From NCBI GenBank assembly GCA_049322755.1, contig JBMOQX010000030.1, forward strand, positions 40,639 through 104,638: a stretch of 64,000 nucleotides of DNA, given 5' to 3'. Both the position numbers and the translations under genes were made by a program. A model generated the notes under the pieces. That model had not been told where the DNA came from. It ran no database searches and saw only the letters and a list, made by a program, of their open reading frames with translations. The stretch comes from DATIUV01 sp049322755. Lineage in GTDB: Bacteria; Pseudomonadota; Gammaproteobacteria; Burkholderiales; UBA6910. Positions within the stretch are counted from its first letter, which is position 1, and each line of letters opens with the position of its first letter. Below, one piece after another: positions 41,266 to 49,690 of the stretch.

Positions 41266-42731
41266 AGGACGAGCGTTATGCCGCGTGGTCCGCGGCCGTC
41301 GTCGCCGGCAGCCGCCGCGACCTGGCCCGGGCGATCACCGAGGTGGAAGCGGAGACCGAGGCCGGCGCCATACTGCTGCGGGCGCTGCAGCCACGGGTCG
41401 GGCGGGCCCGCGTCATCGGTGTCACCGGTCCGCCGGGCGCGGGCAAGTCGACGCTGCTCTCGGCCCTCATCGGCGAGCTGCGCGGCCGCGCCCTGAGGGT
41501 CGGCGTCCTGGCGGTGGATCCTTCCAGCCCGTTCTCCGGGGGCGCCGTGCTGGGCGACCGCGTGCGCATGGGCCGGCACAGCAACGACGATGGCGTCTTC
41601 ATCCGCTCGCTCGCGTCACGCGGCCACCTGGGCGGGGTTTCGCGCACCACCGCGCGCATGGTGGACGTGCTCGACGCCGCCGGTTTCGACGTGATCCTGG
41701 TGGAAACCGTCGGCGCCGGGCAGTCCGAGGTGGAAATCGCCGGGCTCGCCAACGTGCGGGTGGTGGTCTGTCCCCCGGGCCTGGGCGACGAGGTGCAGGC
41801 GATCAAGGCCGGCATTCTGGAGATCGCCGACGTGCTGGTGGTGAACAAGGCCGACCTGCCGGGGGCGGACGCCACGGTGCGGGATCTGCGGGACATGCTG
41901 CGGCTGCGCCGCGGCGAGGGCGCGGCCGTGCCGGTAATGAAGACGTCGGCTGCGAGCGGGGAGGGTGTCGCCGCGCTGGCGCAGTGGCTGGCCGCGAGCG
42001 CGAATCGCAGCGGTGCCTCGCGCGCGCAGCCGGCGCGGCCGAAAGCTGCGGAGGCGGCTGTCGTGGACCGTGCGATCACGACCCGTCGTTCGGTGCGCCG
42101 GTTCCTGCCCGCCCCGGTGCCGCGCGCCACCGTCGAAGAGATCCTCGCCGTCGCGAGCCGCGCGCCCAGCGGCACCAATACCCAGCCGTGGCGCGTGGTG
42201 GTGGTAACGGGCGAGCGCAAGGCGGCGCTGTCGCGGGCGATCCTGCATGCCTTCGATTACGAGGAAACGGCCCACCGGGAGGAGTATCACTACTACCCGG
42301 TGCAATGGTCCGAACCGTACCTGTCGCGGCGGCGCAAGATCGGCTGGGATCTCTACGGACTGCTGGGTATCACGCGCGACGACAAGGCCGGCATGCATCG
42401 CCAGTTCGGGCGCAACTACGCGTTCTTCGACGCGCCGGTGGGGTTCATCTTCACCATCGAGCGCAGCCTCGAGCGCGGCAGCTGGCTCGATTACGGTATG
42501 TTCCTCGAGAACGTGATGATCGCCGCCCGCGCGCGCGGGCTCGACACCTGCCCGCAGGCGGCATTCAACCGGTTTCACCGGATCATCGCGCGGGAGTTGG
42601 AATTGCCGGCCGCCGAGATGGTGGTGTGCGGGATGTCGCTGGGCTATGCCGACCCCGAGGCGCCGGAGAACCGCCTGGTCACCGAGCGCGAGCCGGTGTC
42701 GGGCTTCGCCCGCTTCCTGGGCTTCGACTGA
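41262..42731 (+). CDS. MeaB-type G-protein fused to a nitroreductase-like domain
   Basis: The 489-residue protein has two parts. Residues 1-245 are a MeaB/ArgK GTPase, the chaperone that guards cobalamin-dependent mutases: P-loop GPPGAGKST at 56-64, VDPSSPFSGGAVLGDRVRM, ETVGAGQSE at 148-156 and NKAD at 195-198. After an Ala/Arg linker (about 246-266), residues 268-489 form a nitroreductase-family flavoprotein domain: TTRRSVRRFLPAPV, SRAPSGTNTQPWRVVVV and VVCGMSLGYADPEAPEN. The C-terminal dimerisation arm of MeaB appears to be replaced. No frameshift or stop separates the parts. FMN binding is inferred; a role in reducing inactivated cobalamin is a hypothesis. Confidence 0.9.
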   Translation: MKDERYAAWSAAVVAGSRRDLARAITEVEAETEAGAILLRALQPRVGRARVIGVTGPPGAGKSTLLSALIGELRGRALRVGVLAVDPSSPFSGGAVLGDRVRMGRHSNDDGVFIRSLASRGHLGGVSRTTARMVDVLDAAGFDVILVETVGAGQSEVEIAGLANVRVVVCPPGLGDEVQAIKAGILEIADVLVVNKADLPGADATVRDLRDMLRLRRGEGAAVPVMKTSAASGEGVAALAQWLAASANRSGASRAQPARPKAAEAAVVDRAITTRRSVRRFLPAPVPRATVEEILAVASRAPSGTNTQPWRVVVVTGERKAALSRAILHAFDYEETAHREEYHYYPVQWSEPYLSRRRKIGWDLYGLLGITRDDKAGMHRQFGRNYAFFDAPVGFIFTIERSLERGSWLDYGMFLENVMIAARARGLDTCPQAAFNRFHRIIARELELPAAEMVVCGMSLGYADPEAPENRLVTEREPVSGFARFLGFD

Positions 42732-42738
42732 GGCGATC

Positions 42739-43164
42739 TTGGAGACCGAGCGCAGGGCGCGCGAGCGGGTGATGCAGTTTGCCGCCGGCGATCCGTTCGT
42801 GCGCTCGCTCGGAATCCGCTGCGTCGACGCCGGGCACGGCTGGGCAGCCGTGGAAGTGACGGTTGGCCCGCAGCACCTGAACTTCAACGGCACCTGCCAT
42901 GGCGGCGTGCTGTTCGCGCTGGCGGACACGGCGTTCGGGCTGGCGTCGAACTCCCACGGCAGCCTCTCGGCCGGCATCGACACGCACATGACGTTCTCGC
43001 TGGCGGTGCAGGCGGGGGAGACACTGCAGGCGCACGCCGTGGAGGTCTCGCGCAGCCGCAAGCTCGGGGTGTACCGGGTGGATGTGTGCCGCGGCGAGGA
43101 CCTGGTGGCGGCGTTCACCGGCACCGTCTACGTCACCTCGCTGCCCCACGGGCCGCGAACGTAG
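42739..43164 (+). CDS. PaaI-family acyl-CoA thioesterase
   Basis: The 141-residue hot-dog-fold protein has NFNGTCHGGVLFALADTAFGLASNS, the PaaI signature with the catalytic Asp in LADTAF. PaaI enzymes hydrolyse aryl- or hydroxyphenylacetyl-CoA esters. TTG 42739 is chosen since it keeps the N-terminal helix (RARERVMQFAAGDPFVRSLGI); GTG 42769 and ATG 42772 are shorter options. It follows the MeaB fusion by 7 bases and is the last gene of the mutase operon, giving that operon two thioesterases of different types. Confidence 0.82.
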   Translation: METERRARERVMQFAAGDPFVRSLGIRCVDAGHGWAAVEVTVGPQHLNFNGTCHGGVLFALADTAFGLASNSHGSLSAGIDTHMTFSLAVQAGETLQAHAVEVSRSRKLGVYRVDVCRGEDLVAAFTGTVYVTSLPHGPRT

Positions 43165-43170
43165 CCAGCC

Positions 43171-44561
43171 TTACTTCTTGGTGGAGCCGCCGCCCAGCAG
43201 GGCGGGCACCGGACGGCCGGCGCGGTGGCGCTGGCGGTGGGCCGGCGCGGGCCCGTCGGCCGGGGGCAGGGGTCGGCGCGGCGGCGGGGCCTCGGGCTCG
43301 AGCGCTTCGGCTGGGGGCGCTCCCGGGGCGCTTGCCGGTCGCGCCGCTCCGGGCGCTCCGGCCGACGGTCGCGGCCATGCTCGCGCGGTGACCGCGAATC
43401 GCGCCGCGGCCCCTTGGCGCCGGGCTCGAAGCCCGCGATCACTTCCCGCGGGATGGCGCGCTTGAGCAGCCGCTCGATGCCGGCCAGCAGCTTCTCCTCT
43501 TCCGGCGACACCAGCGAGTGGGCGTCGCCCTCGAAACCCGCCCGGCCGGTGCGTCCGATGCGGTGGACGTAGTCCTCGGGATTGGACGGCAGTTCATAGT
43601 TGATGACGTGGGGCAGCTCCTCGATGTCGAGGCCGCGGCCCGCGATGTCGGTGGCCACCAGGACCCGGATCTTGCCCTCCTTGAAATCGGTGAGCGCCTG
43701 GATGCGCTGCTGCTGCGTGCGCTCGCTATGCAGCGCCTCGGCGTTGACGCCGTCGCGCACCAGCAGCCGCGCCAACCGGTTGGCCGCGAGCCGCGTGGCG
43801 GTGAACACCAGCACCTGCTGCATGTTGCGGGACTCCAGCAGGTGCTCCAGCAGCGCCTTCTTGAGCGCCGGGTCCACCGGATGCGCCACCTGGCGCACCA
43901 GTTCGGCGGCGGCATTGCGCGCCGCCACCTGAATTCGTGCCGGGGCGGTCAGGAATGCCGAAGACAGGCGCACCACCTCGTCGGCGAACGTGGCCGAGAA
44001 CATCAGGTTCTGGCGCTTCGCCGGCAGCACCGCCAGGATGCGCTTCAGGTCAGGCATGAAGCCCATGTCCAGCATGCGATCGGCCTCGTCCAGCACCAGG
44101 ATCGAGACCTGCGACAGGTTGATCGTGCGCTGATGCAGGTGATCCAGCAGCCGCCCTGGCGTCGCCACCACGATCTCGACGCCGCGGCGCAGCTGTTCGA
44201 TCTGGGGATCGATGTTGACGCCGCCATAGACCACGGCGTAACGCAGCGGCACGTGCTTGCCGTAGGCGCGCACGCTTTCCTCCACCTGCAGCGCCAGTTC
44301 CCGCGTCGGCACCAGAATCAGCACGCGCACCGGGTGGCGTGCCGGCGATGCGCTGGTATTGGCCGCCGGCGCTAGGCGCTGCAGGATCGGCAGCGTGAAG
44401 GCGGCGGTCTTGCCGGTGCCGGTCTGGGCCGCCGCCATGACGTCGCGGCCTGCCAGCACCAGCGGGATCGCCTGCTCCTGGACCGGGGTGGGAGACTGGT
44501 AACCCTGTTCCTCGACGGCCTTGAGGAGATCGGGAATGAGGCCGAGATCAGCGAACGTCAT
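43171..44561 (-). CDS. rhlE: DEAD-box ATP-dependent RNA helicase RhlE (C-terminal frameshift)
   Basis: The helicase core is intact: the Q motif (TFADLGL...YQSPTPVQEQAIPLVL), AAQTGTGKTAAFTLP, PTRELA, VLDEADRMLDMGF, SAT and HRIGRTGR. The basic C-terminal tail starts normally (REHGRDRRPERPERRDRQ), but the frame that gives the family's usual ending, PVPALLGGGSTKK with stop 43171-43173, is shifted by one base from the core frame. The shift lies between about 43250 and 43340 in GC-rich sequence. It is probably a sequencing error, or else the tail is altered. RhlE acts in ribosome assembly and RNA decay. Confidence 0.88.
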
Positions 44562-44715
44562 GGTCGATCGGGAGGCGCGACCCCCGACGGGGCGCGAAAC
44601 TTCGCGTCAGCGGTGCAACGGGTGAGGCGGAATGGGGAGTTTCGTATCGCAACGCCGGACATTGTACCACTCGCGCGGCGCCTGCCGGCGCGCCGTGGCG
44701 CCGGAAGCGTGCGCG

Positions 44716-46131
44716 CTAGCCCTTCACGCAGGCCTTGGGGCGCAGGAACGCCACGCGCCGCGCGAGGCCGGCCCGTTCGGTCACTTCCGCCACCGCGTCC
44801 ACGTCCTTGTAGGCGCCCGGCGCTTCTTCGGCCGCGCCGCGCATCGACCTGGTGCGGATAAGGATGCCGTTGGCCCGCAGTTCGTCCACCAGCTGGCGCC
44901 CGCTCCAGCGATGCAGCGCCTGGCGCCGGCTCATGGCGCGGCCGGCGCCGTGGCTGGCGGACGCGAACGCCGGATTGCCGGCGACCCCGGCGAGAACGTA
45001 GGAACCGGTGCCCATGCTGCCGCCGATGATGACCGGCTGGCCCACTGCGCGGTAGCGTGCCGGGAGGTCCGGATGTCCGGGGCCGAAGGCCCGGGTCGCA
45101 CCCTTGCGGTGGATGTAGATCTCCCGCAGCGTGCCGTCCACGTCGTGCCGCTCCACCTTGCAGGTATTGTGGGAGACGTCGAACAGCGTCTCCAGCCGAG
45201 TGTCGGGCACGACGCGCGCGAACGCCTCCCGCGTGAGGTGGGTGAGGATCTGGCGATTGGCCAGCGCGCAGTTGATGGCGGCGCGCATCGCGCCCAGGTA
45301 CTGCTCGCCCTCGGGCGAGCGAATCGGTGCACACGCCAGTTCGCGGTCGGGGAGCGCGATGCCAAGCCGCTTGGCGACCTTTGCCAATGACACCAGGTAA
45401 TCGGTGCCCACCTGGTGCCCGAGGCCGCGCGAGCCGCAGTGGATCGACACCAGGATCTGGCCCTCGGCAATCCCGAACGCCGCGGCCGCGTCGGCGTCGT
45501 GGATGCGCTCCACCACCTGCACCTCGAGGTAGTGGTTGCCGGACCCCAGCGTCCCCATCTCGCCGCGCTGGCGCTTCTTGGCGAGCTCGGAGACGTTTTC
45601 CGGCCGCGCTCCGGGCACCCGTCCGCGCTCTTCGACGAATTCCAGGTCTTCCGGCACGCCGTAGCCGTGGGCGAGCGCCCATTGCGCACCCTGCAGCAGG
45701 ACCTGGTCGAGCTCCGGGACGCGCAGCTTCAGCGCGCCTTCCTCGCCGAGGCCGGCCGGAATCGAGCGGAACAGTTCGTCCGCCAGCGGCGCCAGCCGCG
45801 GCGCCAGCGACTCCAGCGTCAGATCGGTGCGCAGGCAGCGGATGCCGCAGGAAATGTCGAAGCCGACGCCGCCCGCGGAAATGATGCCGCCCCGGTCGGC
45901 GTCGAAAGCTGCGACGCCCCCGATGGGAAAGCCGTAACCCCAGTGGGCGTCGGGCATGGTCATGGCGGCGCCCACCAGACCCGGCAGGCGCGCGACATTG
46001 GTGATCTGCTCCAGCACCTTGTCGTCCATGGCTTCCAGCAGGGGGCGGTCGGCGAACAGGCGCACGCCGCCGTCGGCCGCGGTGGCCTTCCATTCGGTGT
46101 CGGAGATGCGTTCGAGCGGGTCGAGCTTCAT
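44716..46131 (-). CDS. rtcB: RNA-splicing ligase RtcB
   Basis: RtcB joins RNA 2',3'-cyclic phosphate (or 3'-phosphate) ends to 5'-OH ends with GTP and Mn2+. The 471-residue protein has MPDAHWGYGFPIGGVAAFD, GGVGFDISCGIR with a metal-binding Cys, the GTLGSGNHYLEVQ segment, SIHCGSRGLGHQ and SHGAGRAMSR with the guanylylated His. It follows archease (46142-46585) on the same strand with 10 bases between, so the ligase and its activator are co-transcribed. No RtcR regulator is nearby. Confidence 0.96.
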   Translation of the reverse strand: MKLDPLERISDTEWKATAADGGVRLFADRPLLEAMDDKVLEQITNVARLPGLVGAAMTMPDAHWGYGFPIGGVAAFDADRGGIISAGGVGFDISCGIRCLRTDLTLESLAPRLAPLADELFRSIPAGLGEEGALKLRVPELDQVLLQGAQWALAHGYGVPEDLEFVEERGRVPGARPENVSELAKKRQRGEMGTLGSGNHYLEVQVVERIHDADAAAAFGIAEGQILVSIHCGSRGLGHQVGTDYLVSLAKVAKRLGIALPDRELACAPIRSPEGEQYLGAMRAAINCALANRQILTHLTREAFARVVPDTRLETLFDVSHNTCKVERHDVDGTLREIYIHRKGATRAFGPGHPDLPARYRAVGQPVIIGGSMGTGSYVLAGVAGNPAFASASHGAGRAMSRRQALHRWSGRQLVDELRANGILIRTRSMRGAAEEAPGAYKDVDAVAEVTERAGLARRVAFLRPKACVKG

Positions 46132-46141
46132 GGCGTCCAGC

Positions 46142-46585
46142 TTACACGTCGATTACGCAGCGTGCTTCCCACGCGCCGTCGGACGGGCATACGGAGAGGG
46201 CGGTGAGCGTCGCGCCCTTGACTTCGACTCCGCGCGGCAGGGCGTCATTCCACGGCTCGCCCCAGGCCGAACCACGCCAGTGGGCCTGCGCCCGCGTGAG
46301 CCGGAAGCGGCCGAACACCAGCCCGCGCTGGCGCGCCTCGCCCAGCAGCCGGTTGATCCAGGTCACGAGCGCGAACTCGGTGTCGTCCTCGTCGAACTCG
46401 ACGTCGACCCGCGTCGACGGCTGCAGCGCGGCAGGCTCGCACATGACGGCGAAGGCCGCCGCCGCGGCTGACTCCAGCGCCTGTTCCGGCGACGCGCCGC
46501 GGCCGATCACGCCGATGTCGGCTGCGTGGTCGAAGTAACCGTAGTTGGCGGGATTGGCGGGCGCGGCGTCTAGGACGGAGGGCAT
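46142..46585 (-). CDS. Archease, RtcB cofactor
   Basis: Archease speeds multiple turnover of RtcB by promoting its guanylylation. The 147-residue protein has YGYFDHAADIGVIGRG near the N-terminus with the conserved metal-binding Asp, FALVTWINRLLGEARQRGLVF in the middle and the terminal EARCVIDV. It lies directly upstream of rtcB. Its start overlaps the end of the DUF1223 gene by 16 bases. Confidence 0.94.
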   Translation of the reverse strand: MPSVLDAAPANPANYGYFDHAADIGVIGRGASPEQALESAAAAAFAVMCEPAALQPSTRVDVEFDEDDTEFALVTWINRLLGEARQRGLVFGRFRLTRAQAHWRGSAWGEPWNDALPRGVEVKGATLTALSVCPSDGAWEARCVIDV

Positions 46586-47367
46586 AGGGGCAGGGCGAGA
46601 GACTGCAGCACCTCGCCCGTGCGCCTATTCTGGACCAGCGCCACCAGATTTGCACCCGCGTGGCCGGCCAGCTCGGCGGTGGGAATCTCCTCCCGGATGG
46701 TGGCCGATGGGCCGTCGCCGAAACGGTGCGGTCCGCGCCAGGCCCGCACCACGAAATCGTGGCGCAGCGAGCGTCCGGCGTTCTCGCCGCGCTTGACCTC
46801 GGTGGCGAGCCCGTTTTCCGTCAGCGCGAGAAAAATTTCCGCATCCCCAGCACGGGCGCCGTCCCGCAGCTTCGCATCCACCTGGACCGCAACGCTTCCT
46901 GCCGCGGGGGTGGCCCGGATCGCCAGCTCCGCACCCGGCGGCTGCGCGTTCATCTCCTTGAGCGCGTCGCGCAGACGGCGATGGGACAGGCCGCGAAATA
47001 CCTTGCCGTTGAGCACCAGCTCCGGCGTGTAGACGAAGCTGATGCCGTTGGATGCGCTGATCAGGCGCTGCCGTTCGGTGAACACGGGTTGCGCAAAGCG
47101 GTCTGGCCATCCCAGGTAATTCCAGTAATCGACGTGAAACGCCAGCGGCACCACCTGGTCCGTGGTAAAGCCGGCCGCGGGCAGCTCGCTCACCCATCGA
47201 TCCGCCGGCGGGCAGCTGCTGCAGCCCTCAGAAGTGTAGAGCTCCAGCATGGCGATGCGGTGGGCTGGGCTTTGCGCACCGCAGGAGGCGGCCGCCGCGC
47301 CGCCGGCGGCCAAGGTCAGCGCCGTGGCAACCGCGGCGCGGACGAGCATAGGGAAGGGCTGTTTCAT
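46570..47367 (-). CDS. DUF1223 secreted thioredoxin-like protein
   Basis: The 265-residue protein begins with a signal peptide (MKQPFPMLVRAAVATALTLAAGGAAAA). The mature part has the DUF1223 hallmark LELYTSEGCSSCPPADRWVSEL, with a CSSC pair, then VPLAFHVDYWNYLGW. It is predicted to lie in the periplasm with a thioredoxin-like fold; the biological role is unknown. ATG 47367 is preferred over 47433 because it gives a normal signal peptide. It overlaps the archease gene, so it heads the rtcB transcription unit. Confidence 0.85.
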   Translation of the reverse strand: MKQPFPMLVRAAVATALTLAAGGAAAASCGAQSPAHRIAMLELYTSEGCSSCPPADRWVSELPAAGFTTDQVVPLAFHVDYWNYLGWPDRFAQPVFTERQRLISASNGISFVYTPELVLNGKVFRGLSHRRLRDALKEMNAQPPGAELAIRATPAAGSVAVQVDAKLRDGARAGDAEIFLALTENGLATEVKRGENAGRSLRHDFVVRAWRGPHRFGDGPSATIREEIPTAELAGHAGANLVALVQNRRTGEVLQSLALPLCPPS

Positions 47368-47460
47368 CGTCTGGAGCCTCGTCGGGAAATGGCGGGGTCC
47401 GCCATCAGCGTGGATTGGTCGGTTTGCTATCATGCGCGCTTACATTTTTTTTGCGCGCCG

Positions 47461-48300
47461 ATGCCGCTGGTCGATTTGCACTGCCATTCCACCGCCTCCG
47501 ACGGCACCCTCGCTCCCCGCGAGGTGGTGGCGCGCGCGGCGGCGGCGGGCGTCGATCTGCTGGCGCTCACCGATCACGACGAAATCTCCGGGCTGGCCGA
47601 GGCGCGCCGCGCCGCCGACGACGCGGGATTGCGCCTGCTGAACGGCGTCGAAGTCTCGGTTACCTGGCGCGACCAGACGCTGCATGTGGTGGGATTGGCC
47701 ATCGACCCCGGCCACCGGGCGCTGCGGGACGGACTGGCCGGGATCCGCGCCGGCCGCGTTGCCCGCGCCGAGCGCATGGCCGCCGGCCTGGCGGAAACCG
47801 GCATCGACGATGCCCTCGAGGGCGCGTGCCGTTTTGTGAGCAATCCCGGGCTCATCGGCCGCACCCATTTCGCCCGCCTGCTAGTGGAGCGGAGCGTGTG
47901 TCCCGACGTGCGCAGCGTGTTCCGGCGCTTTCTCACGGTTGGCAAGCCCGGCTATATCCCTCATCGCTGGGTGGAGCTCTCGGCGGCAGTGGGCTGGATC
48001 CGGGCCGCGGGAGGCGTCGCCGTTCTCGCCCATCCGGGTCGCTACAAGCTCTCAGGCACCGGGCTGCGCGAACTGCTGCGGGAATTCAAGGAAGTCCAGG
48101 GCGCGGCAGTGGAGGTGGTGACCGGCAGCCACGGGCCGGCGCAATACGCGCGGTTCGCGCAACTCGCGCGGGATTTCGGCCTCCTGACCTCGGCGGGCTC
48201 GGATTTCCACGACCCGGTCGAGAGTCCGATGGACTTCGGCAACATGCCCCCCTTGCCGGCCGGAACCGAGCCGGTGTGGGAACGGATGGGCTGGATCTAG
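47461..48300 (+). CDS. PHP-domain 3',5'-nucleoside bisphosphate phosphatase (TrpH/YciV type)
   Basis: The 279-residue protein has the PHP metal-binding pattern: DLHCHSTASDG at the N-terminus, LALTDHDEISG, GVEVS, a His in VLAHPGRYK and GSDFHDP near the C-terminus. Family members remove 3'-phosphates from nucleoside 3',5'-bisphosphates and trim short RNA ends (RNase AM). ATG 47461 matches the family start. It is followed after 8 bases by a YciO-type gene, the same pairing as yciV-yciO in E. coli. Confidence 0.92.
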   Translation: MPLVDLHCHSTASDGTLAPREVVARAAAAGVDLLALTDHDEISGLAEARRAADDAGLRLLNGVEVSVTWRDQTLHVVGLAIDPGHRALRDGLAGIRAGRVARAERMAAGLAETGIDDALEGACRFVSNPGLIGRTHFARLLVERSVCPDVRSVFRRFLTVGKPGYIPHRWVELSAAVGWIRAAGGVAVLAHPGRYKLSGTGLRELLREFKEVQGAAVEVVTGSHGPAQYARFAQLARDFGLLTSAGSDFHDPVESPMDFGNMPPLPAGTEPVWERMGWI

Positions 48301-48308
48301 TCCCCGCC

Positions 48309-48938
48309 GTGGCCCAGTTTTTCAGCGTTCATCCGGTCTCGCCCCAGCGGCGGCTGATCCGCCAGGCCGCCGACATCGTGCGCGGGGGGGGCGTGATCGC
48401 GTACCCCACCGACTCCTGTTATGCCCTGGGCTGCGGCATCGGCCGTAAAGAGTCGGCCGAGCGCATCCGTCGCATCCGCGGCGTCGACGCCCAGCATCAC
48501 CTGACGCTGGTGTGCCACGATCTTTCGCAACTGGCCCACTTTGCCCGGGTCGACAACGCCCAGTTCCGCCTGCTGAAGGCGGCGACCCCCGGGGGCTTTG
48601 CCTTCATCCTGGAGGCCACCCGGGAAGTGCCGCGGCGGCTGCAGCACCCGCGCCGCGCCACCATCGGCCTGCGCGTGCCGGATCACCCGGTGGCCCAGGC
48701 GCTGCTGGAAGAACTGGGGGAGCCGCTGCTCAGCTCCACGCTGATGCTGCCCGGCGATGACCTGCCGCTCAACGATCCCCTCCAGATTCGCGACCGGCTC
48801 GAACGCCAGATCGACCTCGTGCTCGACGGCGGGCCCTGCGGGATCGAGATGACGACGGTGCTGGATCTCACCGGCGACGTCCCGAAGGTCGTGCGCCGGG
48901 GGCGCGGTGATCCGGCAGCCCTCGGCATCACCGGCTAG
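48309..48938 (+). CDS. YciO/YrdC/Sua5-family protein
   Basis: The 209-residue protein has the SUA5/YrdC fold: GGGVIAYPTDSCYALGCGI, then HHLTLVCHDLSQLA and ATIGLRVPDHPVAQALLEELGEPLLSSTL. It belongs to the YciO branch, distinct from the YrdC/TsaC enzyme that makes threonylcarbamoyl-AMP for tRNA t6A; activity in this branch is weak or uncertain. The start is GTG 48309, 8 bases after the PHP gene. Confidence 0.88.
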   Translation: MAQFFSVHPVSPQRRLIRQAADIVRGGGVIAYPTDSCYALGCGIGRKESAERIRRIRGVDAQHHLTLVCHDLSQLAHFARVDNAQFRLLKAATPGGFAFILEATREVPRRLQHPRRATIGLRVPDHPVAQALLEELGEPLLSSTLMLPGDDLPLNDPLQIRDRLERQIDLVLDGGPCGIEMTTVLDLTGDVPKVVRRGRGDPAALGITG

Positions 48939-48985
48939 CGCCGGCGCCCGGGGCGGGTCCGGTGCGGCTGGTACAATAGGGGCGC

Positions 48986-49669
48986 ATGGACCTCAGCGTC
49001 GCCCAAATCGCCCAGACCATCGCCGTCGCCGCGCTGCCCCTGGTGTTCGCCATCACCCTGCACGAAGCCGCCCACGGTTATGTGGCCCGGTATTTCGGCG
49101 ATCTCACCGCCTATGCCCAAGGGCGGGTGAGCCTCAACCCGCTGCGTCACATCGATCTGGCGGGCACGCTGGTGGTGCCGGTACTGATTCTGGCGCTGAG
49201 CGGCGGGCGATTCATTTTCGGCTGGGCCAAGCCGGTGCCGGTGAACTTCGGCAATCTCCGCCGTCCCAAGCACGACATGCTCTGGGTGGCCGCGGCGGGT
49301 CCGGGCGCGAACCTCGCCATGGCGCTGGCGTGGGCGCTGGTGCTGAAGGCCGCGGTGCTGCTGCCCGCGGCCGGCTACGCGGTCTGGCTGGTGCAGGTCG
49401 CCAAGGCCGGGGTGGTGCTCAACGTCGTGTTCATGGTGCTGAACCTGCTGCCGGTGCCGCCGCTGGACGGGGGCCGCATCGCGTTCAGCCTGCTGCCCAA
49501 CCGCGCCGCCTACCATTACGGCAAGCTGGAGCCGTACGGCCTTATCATCGTGCTGGCGCTGCTGGTGATCGGCGCCCTTGGCACGATTCTCTGGCCCTTC
49601 ATCTTCGCCGTGATCCAGGTCATCGGCTGGCTCGTGGGCGTGCCGCCGGTCCAGATTCTTTCCTTCTAA
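48986..49669 (+). CDS. Site-2 protease family (M50) membrane metalloprotease
   Basis: The 227-residue integral membrane protein has the zinc motif HEAAH in a helix (VFAITLHEAAHGYVARYFGD) and the third ligand in NLLPVPPLDGGRI. It is the short S2P form with no PDZ or CBS domain. Substrates are unknown. It is regularly found just upstream of trpS and scpAB in Betaproteobacteria. TACAATAG at 48971-48978 lies close upstream and could be a -10 element. Confidence 0.9.
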   Translation: MDLSVAQIAQTIAVAALPLVFAITLHEAAHGYVARYFGDLTAYAQGRVSLNPLRHIDLAGTLVVPVLILALSGGRFIFGWAKPVPVNFGNLRRPKHDMLWVAAAGPGANLAMALAWALVLKAAVLLPAAGYAVWLVQVAKAGVVLNVVFMVLNLLPVPPLDGGRIAFSLLPNRAAYHYGKLEPYGLIIVLALLVIGALGTILWPFIFAVIQVIGWLVGVPPVQILSF

Positions 49670-49690
49670 CGGGCCAACCCATCGTCCATC

